23,190 nt of DNA. It comes from an uncultured Bacilli bacterium. Lineage in GTDB: Bacteria > Bacillota_I > Bacilli_A > RF39 > UBA660. Positions 14,655-22,701 of this stretch are shown here, one piece after another (the first letter of the stretch is position 1; the number at the start of each line of letters is the position of its first letter). The position numbers and the translations under genes were made by a program. The stretch spans positions 1 through 23,190 of the forward strand of contig CAJUHL010000023.1 in the NCBI GenBank assembly GCA_910586425.1. Direction: 5' to 3'. The notes beneath the pieces were generated by a model, which did no database searches, was not told the origin of the DNA, and saw only the letters and a list, made by a program, of their open reading frames with translations.

Positions 14655-15037
14655 TTCAAATCCCCTTCATCAAATGGATAAGGACATAAGTCACTGACAA
14701 GAACTTCTGCCACTTCCCCACTTGTATTATAAGAAACAATTTTCGTATTCAAATCACAATAATCCATCAAGGCTTGTCTACAAATAAAACAGGGAAAAAT
14801 AGTTTGTTCTGTTGTATTGTATAAATATAGTGTTTTAAAATCCCCTTTGTGATACCCATGGGCGATTGCAGAAAATAATGCCACTCTCTCTGCACATACG
14901 CCAGACCCCTGTGATGAAGTTTCTACATTGACCCCATCAAACGTATTTCCATCTTTGCATTCTACAATACAAGCAACGGGAAAATGGTAATAAGGAGTAG
15001 ATGCATTTTGAATTAATTGTTCTAGTCTTTCTTTCAT
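14651..15037 (-). CDS. cdd: Cytidine deaminase
   Basis: Zinc enzyme that deaminates cytidine and deoxycytidine to uridine in pyrimidine salvage. 128 residues. CAERVAL (about residues 51-57) holds the first zinc Cys and the catalytic Glu; PCFICRQAL holds the other two Cys ligands. GVNVETSSQG matches the substrate-binding NVE region. The open frame goes back to 15079, but GGAGG lies just before the ATG at 15037, so that start is used. This is the short homotetramer-type length. Confidence 0.93.
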   Translation of the reverse strand: MKERLEQLIQNASTPYYHFPVACIVECKDGNTFDGVNVETSSQGSGVCAERVALFSAIAHGYHKGDFKTLYLYNTTEQTIFPCFICRQALMDYCDLNTKIVSYNTSGEVAEVLVSDLCPYPFDEGDLK

Positions 15038-15106
15038 TTGATAACCTCCTTTTATTATTTTGTATCTATATATTATCATTTATTTTCGCATTTTTAAATA
15101 TCATAT

Positions 15107-15505
15107 TTAGGAAAATAATTCCATCACCTTTGGGAAAAAAATCAGGATACCAATCAAAGCGGCTGTTATACTCAATACCAAAGAGGCACCTGATGCGGTA
15201 TCTTTGGCAATTTTGATTAAAGGATCAGACTTTAATGTAACTCGATCACATACTGCTTCAATTGCTGAATTGATTAATTCTACTGCCGTTACAAGTCCCA
15301 TTGCGATAATACAAAATAGCCATTCTATCTGGGAAATTTGAAAGGAAAAGCCTGCTCCTGTTACGATAATCATTGCCAGAAAAATAATATACATATTATG
15401 TTCATATCGAAAGGCATACCCAATTCCGTTCAAAGCATGGAAAAAGCTTTTGATATAGCGGATGAAAAAATTGCCTTCCCCTTTATTGCGTAATTCCTGC
15501 TTCAT
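15107..15505 (-). CDS. dgkA: Undecaprenol/diacylglycerol kinase
   Basis: A 132-residue three-helix membrane kinase. In Gram-positive bacteria this family phosphorylates undecaprenol, supplying lipid carrier for wall synthesis. The family signature ELINSAIEAVCDRVT with KIAKDTASGAS (residues about 75-108) is complete, including the Glu and Asp residues that bind magnesium and ATP. The start overlaps ybeY by 23 bases, with AGGAGG nine bases before the ATG. Position between ybeY and cdd is as in Bacillus. Confidence 0.94.
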   Translation of the reverse strand: MKQELRNKGEGNFFIRYIKSFFHALNGIGYAFRYEHNMYIIFLAMIIVTGAGFSFQISQIEWLFCIIAMGLVTAVELINSAIEAVCDRVTLKSDPLIKIAKDTASGASLVLSITAALIGILIFFPKVMELFS

Positions 15506-15923
15506 TCAAAATAACCTCCTGTAATCCAAACATCACTTTTTCATCCTCTTCATTCATATGGTCATATCCTAATAAATGCAAAAAGCCATGTACTGCTAAA
15601 AAGCAAAGTTCTCTTTTTAAACTATGTCCATATATCGTTGCTTGTTCTTTTGCTTTATCTACGGAAATATAAATATCTCCTAGTAAGCGATAATTTTCGT
15701 ATGTAATATCTTTGGTATCTTCTAATGCGAACGTAATGACATCTGTTTCTCTATCAATATTACGATATTCTTTATTGAGCTTATGGATATAAGGGTTGTC
15801 CACCAAAATCACATTAAATTCTACATTGTCTAACTTCTGATTTTGAATCGCACGTTCTAATACTTCTTGTATGCATTGTATTTCTGTTATCGTTTGATTT
15901 ACTTCATTAAAAATTTGAAACAC
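15483..15923 (-). CDS. ybeY: Endoribonuclease YbeY
   Basis: Single-stranded-RNA endonuclease needed for 16S rRNA 3'-end maturation and ribosome quality control. 146 residues with the zinc motif HGFLHLLGYDH (three His, Hx3Hx5H) near residue 114 and the conserved NKEYRNIDRETDVITFA region. The start is GTG at 15921-15923, whose G is also the last base of the preceding TAG stop, so translation is coupled to the VanZ-like gene. Confidence 0.95.
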   Translation of the reverse strand: MFQIFNEVNQTITEIQCIQEVLERAIQNQKLDNVEFNVILVDNPYIHKLNKEYRNIDRETDVITFALEDTKDITYENYRLLGDIYISVDKAKEQATIYGHSLKRELCFLAVHGFLHLLGYDHMNEEDEKVMFGLQEVILNEAGITQ

Positions 15924-16537
15924 TATATTACACCTACTTCCAATAATTGATACAAATACCCTAAAATGAGAAAAACAACAAGAATCGCAATTACATTATA
16001 AAATATTTCGGTTTTCAAAAAAAGAGGGAGACGGTCTTTGATAAAATGAAGAAAACGATATATATAATATCCACATAGCCCGCCCAGTATATTGAGCATA
16101 ATATCATCTACATCAAAAACACGACCAATCATCAGTTGTGTGGATTCTATTGTGCAAGATACAATCAGGCTTAAAAGAAAAGCAGTTCGTTTTTTATCTA
16201 GCTTTAAAAAATAAGAAACGAAAAAGCCATATGGTAAAAACATCAATAAATTCCCCACCACATTACGAAAAAACATCGTACTAAACATACGGTAACGAAA
16301 CATTTCCTTGAAAGGAATAAAATTAGAACTAGACCAACTGACATCTTGGAAAGTAACCACATGGAACAAGCACATCACATAAATCACAAACCCAAGTTTT
16401 ATCAGTTCTTGGTATAAAACAAATGGTTCATTATTTTTCATCAAATATACAATTCGTATAGAAGATAAAATAACAGTAAAAATGAAAATCATAGGCCAAA
16501 TGTTTTTAAGAATATTATAAATAGTTACATCAAACAT
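15923..16537 (-). CDS. VanZ-family membrane protein
   Basis: A 204-residue protein with five or so membrane helices. Family elements are NVVGNLLMFLPYGFFVSY (about residues 92-109), IESTQLMIGRVFDVDDIMLN and LGGLCGYY. Members of the VanZ family include one linked to teicoplanin resistance, but most have no known function; this one is far from any resistance genes, so a resistance role should not be assumed. It stands in the place occupied by phoH and pgpH (yqfF) in Bacillus, between yqfD and ybeY. Confidence 0.85.
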   Translation of the reverse strand: MFDVTIYNILKNIWPMIFIFTVILSSIRIVYLMKNNEPFVLYQELIKLGFVIYVMCLFHVVTFQDVSWSSSNFIPFKEMFRYRMFSTMFFRNVVGNLLMFLPYGFFVSYFLKLDKKRTAFLLSLIVSCTIESTQLMIGRVFDVDDIMLNILGGLCGYYIYRFLHFIKDRLPLFLKTEIFYNVIAILVVFLILGYLYQLLEVGVI

Positions 16538-16548
16538 TGTATCACAAC

Positions 16549-17727
16549 CTATTCTATGACAATTGGTTCTATTGGTTTGATATCTGTAATATCTTCTAAT
16601 ACCGCAAAAAACAACTCTACTACTATTGTACGCTCATTTTCTTCTACTTTCAATTGTTGAACGCGAATTATTTCCTCTTTTTCAGATAGTTGATCCTCTA
16701 TTTTTTTAGTAGCCAATTCTGTTGCTTTTTGAATGGCCTGTTCTTTGTTATAAGTCTCATCAATTACAGTTACCTCTTTTTGTTTTTCATAAGATAGAGA
16801 AAAGGGAAAGAGATTGCTTTTCCAAATGGTTTTGGCTTCTATTTTTTTATTTTTAAAAGGATGAAAATTAAAAAGTTCAATTCTTTTATTTAAAAAATGA
16901 TAGGTATATACGTTGTGTTTTCTTCCTGTTTCTTTTTCCTCATAATATGATAATGGATATTCTACTGTAGATTTATACCATACTTCTCCATATATTTTTC
17001 CTCTTGCAGAGACTTGTTGTTTTATCTCTTCATTTAAATTAATGTTTCCACTAATGACTACATCTCCTGCTTTCACATAATCATTTATATTTTTTACAAT
17101 TTCCCCAGCTTCTCCTTCAATACGAAGCAAGATGGCTGGTTTTTTAGCTACAATATCTTGTATGGGATACGTTTCTTTTTCATCAGTTATCATACGTTCT
17201 TCGACACGAACAATATATTTTGTTCCTACATTTTCAATTTCTAACCATTCAATTTTATCTTTATATTTCTCCAAAATTTTTGTTTTAATGGTCTGAATTT
17301 CTAGGTAAGATTTAATGGGTTTCCATTTGTCAATTCCATTTTTGGCAAGTTCTTCTTGCAACAAGGTTCTCATGGCCTTACTATTATGAATGACTTCTAC
17401 TTCAAAGGTTGTATGTGTTAGGCAAAATAATAGGATGATTCCAACACAAAAAGCAAGTATCATGTACTTATTTTGAAATAGGATTTGTTTGAGTCGTTCT
17501 ATTCCATAAACTTGTTGAATAGATAGCTCATATATCGTTTTGATTTCTTCTACTTTTTCATATACTTTTTTTTGAATGACGATGTTTACTTCGTCATATT
17601 TTATATATTCAATTTCATAAAGCTCAATTTTTCGATCGGCAAGTCTTTTTAAAAACCGTTCGACATTTTTTCCTTTGACACAAACACGCACTTTACTACC
17701 AAAATATTCAGAAAATGCATTTTTCAT
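16549..17727 (-). CDS. yqfD: Sporulation protein YqfD
   Basis: A 392-residue membrane protein with one helix at about residues 88-106 and a large extracytoplasmic region, the layout of YqfD, which in Bacillus is expressed in the mother cell and contributes to sporulation. Typical parts are the N-terminal GSKVRVCVKGKNVERFLKRL and GEAGEIVKNINDYVKAGDVV, a short biotinyl-like hairpin domain, near residue 230. The start has AGGTGAT before the ATG, four bases after yqfC ends. Function at the molecular level is unknown. Confidence 0.9.
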   Translation of the reverse strand: MKNAFSEYFGSKVRVCVKGKNVERFLKRLADRKIELYEIEYIKYDEVNIVIQKKVYEKVEEIKTIYELSIQQVYGIERLKQILFQNKYMILAFCVGIILLFCLTHTTFEVEVIHNSKAMRTLLQEELAKNGIDKWKPIKSYLEIQTIKTKILEKYKDKIEWLEIENVGTKYIVRVEERMITDEKETYPIQDIVAKKPAILLRIEGEAGEIVKNINDYVKAGDVVISGNINLNEEIKQQVSARGKIYGEVWYKSTVEYPLSYYEEKETGRKHNVYTYHFLNKRIELFNFHPFKNKKIEAKTIWKSNLFPFSLSYEKQKEVTVIDETYNKEQAIQKATELATKKIEDQLSEKEEIIRVQQLKVEENERTIVVELFFAVLEDITDIKPIEPIVIE

Positions 17728-17731
17728 GAAA

Positions 17732-17971
17732 TCACCTAAGTTCTATATTTTTGATATTACCTGTTATTAATATTTCATCTGTCAGTAATTTAGAAACAAC
17801 AAGGTGATCTCCTGTTATGATTGCAGAGCTGGATTGGTATTTCAAAATTACTTTATTAGAATCAAAATGGCCAATACTATCATAATTGACTACATTTACT
17901 TTGCCATCTAATATACGAATTTGAAATTCATCCTCTAATAAATAACCTCGCAAATTCTTTATTATCTGCAT
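17732..17971 (-). CDS. yqfC: Sporulation protein YqfC
   Basis: A short protein of 79 residues encoded just before yqfD, with the YqfC-type ending LLTDEILITGNIKNIEL. In Bacillus yqfC and yqfD form a sporulation pair expressed under sigma-E. The frame opens at a GTG three codons earlier; the ATG at 17971 is chosen because AGGTGA lies five bases before it. A sigma-E-like promoter is seen just upstream. Confidence 0.88.
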   Translation of the reverse strand: MQIIKNLRGYLLEDEFQIRILDGKVNVVNYDSIGHFDSNKVILKYQSSSAIITGDHLVVSKLLTDEILITGNIKNIELR

Positions 17972-17987
17972 GAATATCACCTATTCC

Positions 17988-18015
17988 AGTATATGAAAAA
18001 AACTCCATTTTATGA
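17988..18015 (-). promoter_or_regulatory. Candidate sigma-E promoter of yqfC-yqfD
   Basis: Minus-strand TCATAAA (18009-18015) and CATATACT (17988-17995) with a 13-base spacer. These resemble the sigma-E -35 (KMATATT) and -10 (CATACAnT) boxes. Sigma-E control is known for this pair in Bacillus subtilis. Housekeeping genes downstream must have further promoters that I did not locate. Confidence 0.45.
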
Positions 18016-18040
18016 AAAAGGGAACGACAATTACCGTTCC
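18015..18040 (-). terminator. Terminator after the 224-residue gene
   Basis: Minus-strand GGAACG-GTAATTGT-CGTTCC hairpin followed by C and five T, 17 bases after the stop at 18058. It isolates the yqfC operon from the gene to its right. Confidence 0.85.
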
Positions 18041-18057
18041 TCTTTTGATTCTAATCT

Positions 18058-18732
18058 TTATTTTATGATGAACTTTCCCATCATATGAGATCTTGTAGTT
18101 TTTATAAATTGAGTATTCGCATGGAAAGTCTCTTGAATCATTTCTCGATATTCTTCTTTTTCCAATGCAATATTTAAATTAGATATCATAGCATCTAATT
18201 TTGTGATGTAATCACGATTTTTAGACATACACTTTATCACTTCTAATTTTGCTTTCGCATTTTCAAGATTTCTTATCATTTCTTCTTTTTTTACGTCACT
18301 AGAAAGCAAATCCATTAATTTTTTAGTGTTAGTATATACGCTTTCATATTTTTCACTGCACATATCAAAAATCAAATTTATCAAAATTTTATTAAATGAT
18401 TTTTCAGAATACATAGAAATCATATCGATTGCCATTTTTTCTACTTCTCTTGCTTTTGCCATAACGTATTTCCGAACCAGATGCTTCGGAATACATTTTT
18501 CTATTTTATGGTAGACATGAGCCACTTCTGGTTCAGAAAGAGCATCTTTTAATTGCTCTTTTTCTAGCATTTTCATAGTTGCGTATAGTTTTGTTAGATA
18601 AACTGCTATTTTGATTTTACCATTTTGGGAAAAATCAAGGGTCATGGTTGATATCTCTTCTATTGTAATGGCTTCTTTATTGAAAGAAATGTTAGCATAA
18701 TGTTCCATTAATTTTTGTTTTTCTTGATTCAT
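18058..18732 (-). CDS. Unrecognised helical protein (224 residues)
   Basis: A soluble, almost wholly helical protein rich in Lys, Glu, Met and Ile, with no signal peptide or membrane span and no family that I recognise. Several amphipathic helices can be seen between residues 80 and 200, with hydrophobic residues spaced in heptads, so an oligomeric helical bundle is likely. The gene has a full promoter of its own (TTGACA-17-TATGCT), AGGAGG seven bases before the ATG and a strong terminator, so it is a well-defined single-gene unit next to the yqf operon. Confidence 0.75.
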   Translation of the reverse strand: MNQEKQKLMEHYANISFNKEAITIEEISTMTLDFSQNGKIKIAVYLTKLYATMKMLEKEQLKDALSEPEVAHVYHKIEKCIPKHLVRKYVMAKAREVEKMAIDMISMYSEKSFNKILINLIFDMCSEKYESVYTNTKKLMDLLSSDVKKEEMIRNLENAKAKLEVIKCMSKNRDYITKLDAMISNLNIALEKEEYREMIQETFHANTQFIKTTRSHMMGKFIIK

Positions 18733-19086
18733 GTAAATCCTCCTTTTTTGTTTTATAGCATAGCAGTATTATAGGTTTTTGTCAATTTTTTGGAAAATAA
18801 ACATGTAGTTTTTTTTAATCAATCACAAATATTGTTCTTTTTGTTATCTTTTAGTAAGTATAATTGTTGTAGCAAGCAATATGGTATTACCCACCATAAA
18901 TACTTGATGAAACAAAGGGCATTCAACCCAAAATCAAAAAACTTCATAGATTAGATAATTACTGAAAAGAAACTAAAAACAAGGGTTGCTTATGAACCGT
19001 GGAACACACGAGTATCGCATAGAGGCCCACACAAAGTAATTATTGATGATAAGTTATACTTATTCTTCAATGAACAAACATATTTT
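18733..19086. other. 354-base gap with a GC-richer block
   Basis: The right part of the promoter of the 224-residue gene is at its left edge. Between 18991 and 19036 a block of clearly higher G+C than its surroundings is seen; the plus-strand frames there give short protein-like runs (for example YEPWNTRVSHRGPHK) broken by stops, as in a decayed gene. I recognise no family, RNA gene or terminal repeats. Confidence 0.4.
18757..18785 (-). promoter_or_regulatory. Promoter of the 224-residue gene
   Basis: TTGACA (18780-18785) with TATGCT (18757-18762), minus strand, 17-base spacer. The -35 is the only perfect consensus -35 I noted in the window, suggesting strong expression. A TATAAT inside the spacer might be an alternative. 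Confidence 0.6.
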
Positions 19087-19617
19087 TTATTTCATCTCTA
19101 GCAATAATTTTTTTACTCTTTCATATTGTTCAAGCTCAGCTGGTAAAACCTGCTGTGGCTCACCGTTTATAAGCCGATTCTCACACCCCAAAAGGTGGCA
19201 ACAAAGAGTGGCATTTAAGTGGCGGCAAAAGATAGCATCTAAACAAATAGCTCGAATTTGTTCTAACGATTTTGCCTTTAAAACTTCATCTGGCTCAAGA
19301 TTTGTTGCACATTGCACTATATATGCATGTTTTTCCTCTTTATATTTGTTCTGCCAAATTTCCCTTGATTTGAAAATACCTTCTACAAGTATTTGAAGTA
19401 CTTTTCTTTTTTTGGCTTCTTCCTGAAGTTTCTCTAATTCTATTGATTTTTCTTGAATCGCGCTTAACACATCTTCTGTTGGAAAATTAACAATTTCATT
19501 AAAAACATAACCAAAAAACATCCCACTTTTATAGTTTTCATTATCAAATATTATTTGAAACTCTTTTATCAATTCTTTTATTTTCTCCTGTAAAATTTGT
19601 AAATCAGCCATTGCCAT
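19087..19617 (-). CDS. Unrecognised protein, possibly acquired (176 residues)
   Basis: A helical protein with a coiled coil at about residues 5-25 and 55-75 and a Cys/His-rich stretch near 128-146 (LDAIFCRHLNATLCCHLLGC) that could bind metal but fits no zinc-finger family I know. Codon choice and Ala/Cys/Gln content differ from the neighbouring AT-rich genes, and the odd 354-base gap lies next to it, so transfer is possible. GGAGG lies four bases before the first ATG (19615-19617) and ten before the second (six bases on), so either could start it. The gene follows a terminator, so expression would need read-through or a promoter that I cannot see. Confidence 0.6.
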   Translation of the reverse strand: MAMADLQILQEKIKELIKEFQIIFDNENYKSGMFFGYVFNEIVNFPTEDVLSAIQEKSIELEKLQEEAKKRKVLQILVEGIFKSREIWQNKYKEEKHAYIVQCATNLEPDEVLKAKSLEQIRAICLDAIFCRHLNATLCCHLLGCENRLINGEPQQVLPAELEQYERVKKLLLEMK

Positions 19618-19640
19618 AAATCCTCCTTAATTTTTTAACA

Positions 19641-19663
19641 TAAAAACTGCAAAATGCAGTTTT
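19641..19663 (-). terminator. Terminator at the end of the ABC exporter genes
   Basis: Minus-strand AAAACTGCA-TTT-TGCAGTTTT hairpin with a run of five T, starting inside the stop codon of the permease gene. The next gene's Shine-Dalgarno lies just after it. Confidence 0.8.
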
Positions 19664-20981
19664 AAGACTTTAAGGCTTTAAACATTTTCTTCCATAAATC
19701 TTTTGAGGAATAATTTAAAATCCCAACCTTATAAATTTTTAACCCATATTTAATCAATAAGAAATTTCCAATTATCATAAATATAATTGACAATGCAACA
19801 TCAATCACACTAATTTGACCTAACACAAGTAGTGTTGGGGATAAAATGGCGGAAATCAATGGCACATAAGATAGTATGCGAATAAACAAAGCTCCATCAA
19901 ATACTCCAGCCATCATAGCCAAATAGTATCCTACTAAAGAAATCACAACAATTGGTGTTTGTAATTGTTGAAAATCTTCAGTATTGGTAGTCATAGAAGC
20001 CAATATTCCAGCAAGAAGTGAGTAAGCCAAAAAGGTCAATAACATTAATACAAGGGCAATTGGAATAATATAAAGTAATTTAGATAAAAATTCTGTACCC
20101 ATAACATTACTCATCACTTTACCTACTTCGCCGCCAAGAATACTTGTAATTCCACCATTTCCAAGTAAGTGGCGAATGAGTAAACCAACTGCTCCATATA
20201 TTATCAATAAAATTCCTTGGCATATCACAAAGAGATTTCCAGATATTACTTTGGAAAAAAAGTGTATTTTAGGAGATACATTGGAAATGATGATTTCCAT
20301 TCCTCTTGTTGTTTTTTCATCATTTACTTCTGCTCCAATCATTTGTACTAGGAAAAGAGTTAACATGAAAAATGGTAAAATAATCACTGGAAAGACTGTT
20401 GTCATCACCATTTCCATATTTTCATCTTCTGTTTTTTTCGATTCATCCCGGTAAAGGCGTTTGATTTCAACCGATGCATAAAGTTTGTTGATTTCTTCTT
20501 CTGTTAAATTGCTTTTTTGAATGGCAAGCATCGTTTTGGTATTGTTTACAGCAGATGAAAGTAATTGGAAGTCAATGGTATCAATATACCCATCAGTTAC
20601 CAATGTAACATCTAAAACCGTTTGTTCATTTGGTTTGATAATAAAGACATAAGCTTTTTTGTCTTCTTCAATTAATTTCATAGCATTTTCTTCTTTGGTT
20701 TCACTCAATATCACATCATAAGAAGATTCTTCTCCCCCACTAAAGTTGATACTATTCAATTGAATTTGTTCTTTTAAAATGGCAAATGATTCTTTGGTTT
20801 CGTCAATTACATATACTTTCGCTATTTTATCAAAATCACCACCAAAGAAAGTAATAATGGTATCAATGTTAATAATTCCTGCGATGACAATTGCAAGTAA
20901 TATATTAGCAATTAAAAACCATTTTGTTTTTATTTTTCTTTTTAAACTCATAGTTGTTAAAAATTTTAATTTAGTTTTCAA
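19662..20981 (-). CDS. ABC-2 type exporter permease (NatB/YhaP-like)
   Basis: About 439 residues: an N-terminal membrane helix near residue 25, an extracytoplasmic domain of roughly 150 residues, then five to six membrane helices. This is the layout of NatB, YhaP and relatives, which pair with a single ATPase to export sodium or small molecules; the substrate here is unknown. A GTG at 20990 opens the frame, but the only Shine-Dalgarno (AGGTGA, 20987-20992) lies five bases before TTG at 20979-20981, which is preferred. Either way the gene overlaps the ATPase gene by about 10-20 bases, so the two are coupled. Confidence 0.85.
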   Translation of the reverse strand: MKTKLKFLTTMSLKRKIKTKWFLIANILLAIVIAGIINIDTIITFFGGDFDKIAKVYVIDETKESFAILKEQIQLNSINFSGGEESSYDVILSETKEENAMKLIEEDKKAYVFIIKPNEQTVLDVTLVTDGYIDTIDFQLLSSAVNNTKTMLAIQKSNLTEEEINKLYASVEIKRLYRDESKKTEDENMEMVMTTVFPVIILPFFMLTLFLVQMIGAEVNDEKTTRGMEIIISNVSPKIHFFSKVISGNLFVICQGILLIIYGAVGLLIRHLLGNGGITSILGGEVGKVMSNVMGTEFLSKLLYIIPIALVLMLLTFLAYSLLAGILASMTTNTEDFQQLQTPIVVISLVGYYLAMMAGVFDGALFIRILSYVPLISAILSPTLLVLGQISVIDVALSIIFMIIGNFLLIKYGLKIYKVGILNYSSKDLWKKMFKALKS

Positions 20982-21870
20982 AAGATTCACCTACTTTCGC
21001 TACAAAAATCTCGTTTAAAGAAGGTTCTTCTACCACAAACTTTGTGATATCTTTTTTCTTTTTTACCACATCAAATACATTAGAAACCATATCATTATTT
21101 TCAATTTTTACTTCTAATGCATCCCCATACTCTTCAACAGAAACAACACCTTTGATTTGAGCCAATTCTTCTTTTTGAATATTTCCCTTTATAAAAATAT
21201 TCTTTTTTCGGTACTGTTCTTTGATGTCTTGTAAATAGCCTTCAATGACAGGTTTTCCCTTTAATAAAATGACTAATTTCTTACAAAATAATTCGACATG
21301 TTCCATACGATGTGATGAGAAAATTATCATACTTCCTTTGGACGCCATTTCTATAATTTTTTGTTTGAATAACTCAACATTAAAAGGATCCAATCCAGAA
21401 AATGGTTCATCTAAAATGAGTAACTTCGGTTCATTTAAAATGGCAGTAATAAATTGAATTTTTTGTTGGTTTCCTTTGGAAAGTTCTTTGATTTTTTTTT
21501 CGCGATATTCAGAAATTCCAAATTCAGTTAAAAGTGCATCCATTCTTTTGATGACTTCACTTTCTTTGATTCCCTTCAAAACACCATAATAAAGACATTG
21601 TTCTTTGACTGTCAATTTGGTTAATAAACTTCTTTCTTCTGTCAAAAAGCCGATTTGGTCTGTTGTATCATAATCAATCTTTTTTCCATCTAGTGTAATA
21701 CTTCCTTCTGTTGCGTCCAGAAGTCCCATAATCATACGAAAGGTGGTAGTCTTTCCCGCACCATTTATTCCTAGTAAACCAAATATTTCTCCTGGTTTTA
21801 CTTCAAAGGATAAATGATCTACTGCTAAAAAATCACCATAATATTTGGTTACACTATCTACTTTTAACAT
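20971..21870 (-). CDS. ABC exporter ATP-binding protein (NatA/YhaQ-like)
   Basis: A 299-residue ATPase. Walker A is GINGAGKTT (about residues 34-42), the signature is LSKGNQQK instead of LSGGQ, Walker B is LLILDEPFSGLD, and the switch histidine is in SSHRMEH. The LSKGN signature and a C-terminal accessory region are typical of the NatA and YhaQ group. It forms a dimer beside the permease encoded next. The start has AGGAGTGATGCT before the ATG and a sigma-A promoter is present upstream. Confidence 0.92.
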   Translation of the reverse strand: MLKVDSVTKYYGDFLAVDHLSFEVKPGEIFGLLGINGAGKTTTFRMIMGLLDATEGSITLDGKKIDYDTTDQIGFLTEERSLLTKLTVKEQCLYYGVLKGIKESEVIKRMDALLTEFGISEYREKKIKELSKGNQQKIQFITAILNEPKLLILDEPFSGLDPFNVELFKQKIIEMASKGSMIIFSSHRMEHVELFCKKLVILLKGKPVIEGYLQDIKEQYRKKNIFIKGNIQKEELAQIKGVVSVEEYGDALEVKIENNDMVSNVFDVVKKKKDITKFVVEEPSLNEIFVAKVGESFEN

Positions 21871-21893
21871 AGCATCACTCCTAACTTATTACT

Positions 21894-21922
21894 ATTTTAC
21901 TACCAAAAGTTTGTTTTGGCAA
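21894..21922 (-). promoter_or_regulatory. Promoter of the ABC exporter, with inverted repeat
   Basis: TTGCCA (21917-21922) and TAAAAT (21894-21899), minus strand, 17-base spacer. The inverted repeat CCAAAA-CAAAC-TTTTGG covers the -35 and part of the spacer (21903-21919), a position suited to a repressor site. Confidence 0.5.
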
Positions 21923-21927
21923 TTTTT

Positions 21928-22521
21928 TTATTTAATACCATATACTGTTATATTTTCAAATTTTGCACCTACACGAGTATGATATGCAAGGACAAATTTG
22001 TTATCTGTTATGTTTCCCCATAAAGAAAAATTCCAAGTTTCATCATAATAATAGGTATTTCTGAAATAATAGATTTTCCCTAATAATCCCATAGCTTTTA
22101 CATCAATCACATAATCGATTGGTTGAACACCCCAGCCTTCATAATAGGTTAAATTATAACGAACAATTATTTTAGAATAGTTTTCTGCACTATCAGATAA
22201 TGAATAAGGTGCAAATTGTTTATCTGGTTCAGTTGTTATTTTCAGTAATTCTACTGCCTCTTTTGGAATATTTTCTTTTTCCATTTGTAATTTTGTGATT
22301 TGATTCTCAATTTCAGTAATCTTACTATTGATTATGCCAACTTGTTCTAAAATCGCATCTACTAGGGTATCTTTTTCCAAAGCATATATGGTATCTTTTT
22401 TTAATGCATCTAATAGCGTTTTTTTATTTTGTAAATTATTGAGTATCCCAACCATAAGTACTAAAAACAATAATAATATAGTATAGAGTATCGCACTCGT
22501 CGCAAATCCTTTTTCTTTCAT
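21928..22521 (-). CDS. Prepilin-like membrane protein with coiled coil
   Basis: A 197-residue protein starting MKEKGFATSAILYTILLLFL: a short basic leader, Gly-Phe as at a prepilin-peptidase site, then one membrane helix (about 6-28). The +5 Glu of true pilins is missing, so processing is plausible but unproven. A coiled coil (about 57-85, with QITKLQMEKENI) leads to a C-terminal domain with many Tyr, Trp and Asn residues. I do not know the family. The ATG at 22519-22521 has AGGAGA eight bases upstream; the open frame goes further back to 22551, but that part is leader sequence. The leader is shared with the prepilin at 1-54. It lies just after the lectin-fold gene. Confidence 0.75.
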   Translation of the reverse strand: MKEKGFATSAILYTILLLFLVLMVGILNNLQNKKTLLDALKKDTIYALEKDTLVDAILEQVGIINSKITEIENQITKLQMEKENIPKEAVELLKITTEPDKQFAPYSLSDSAENYSKIIVRYNLTYYEGWGVQPIDYVIDVKAMGLLGKIYYFRNTYYYDETWNFSLWGNITDNKFVLAYHTRVGAKFENITVYGIK

Positions 22522-22571
22522 TTCTACATCTCCTATTCTTTTTTCATTCAACCACTAAAAAGAGGGTATTA

Positions 22572-22581
22572 CCCCCCCCCC
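22572..22581 (-). repeat. Homopolymeric G tract (10 G on the coding strand) in prepilin leader
   Basis: Ten C on the plus strand, against nine at 129-137. The tract sits in the untranslated leader, downstream of the shared distal promoter and about 50 bases before the start codon. Confidence 0.85.
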
Positions 22582-22645
22582 GTTTACAATTCGCAAATAT
22601 TCATTTTTCTACTTGTAAACTATACTATGATTCTTTTTCTATTTC

Positions 22646-22674
22646 ATTGTAGCAAATTTATGCTTTTTTTGCAA
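22646..22674 (-). promoter_or_regulatory. Distal promoter of the second prepilin-like gene
   Basis: TTGCAA (22669-22674) and TACAAT (22646-22651), minus strand, 17-base spacer. Same boxes and spacing as at 202-230. It is the only promoter I can see for the gene at 21928-22521. Confidence 0.6.
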
Positions 22675-22701
22675 GTCATTTACTACTTTATAATTCTTCC
22701 A

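Larger units (their letters stand above)
22519..22692 (-). repeat. Prepilin leader repeat, copy 2
   Basis: Matches 52-250 closely. It keeps the inverted repeat GTTTACAA/TTGTAAAC (22582-22589 and 22613-22620) and the palindrome-like ATTTGCGAAT, and lacks the 25 bases that hold the proximal -10 box in copy 1. Homology runs from the start codon up to within 10 bases of the preceding stop codon. Confidence 0.85.

Noticed and set aside
15923..16537. VanZ-like gene as a glycopeptide resistance determinant
   Set aside because: No vanHAX, vanRS or related genes; the family is broad and mostly of unknown function.
16720..16990. Antisense open frames over yqfD and other genes
   Set aside because: All are shadows of clearly coding minus-strand genes and lack ribosome sites.
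18880..18960. T-box or tRNA in the gap right of the 224-residue gene
   Set aside because: A GGTGGGTAATACC string is present on the minus strand, but no T-box core, specifier stem or cloverleaf can be folded by eye.
21928..22521. C-terminus of the prepilin-like protein as a second lectin variable region
   Set aside because: A superficial YHTxxGA similarity is present, but GGxW, LN and NIGxRL are missing and codons show no NNT pattern.
22519..22692. Invertible promoter between the leader inverted repeats
   Set aside because: The arms are only 8 bp and the 23-base segment between them holds no promoter, so inversion would not switch transcription; no recombinase gene in the window.
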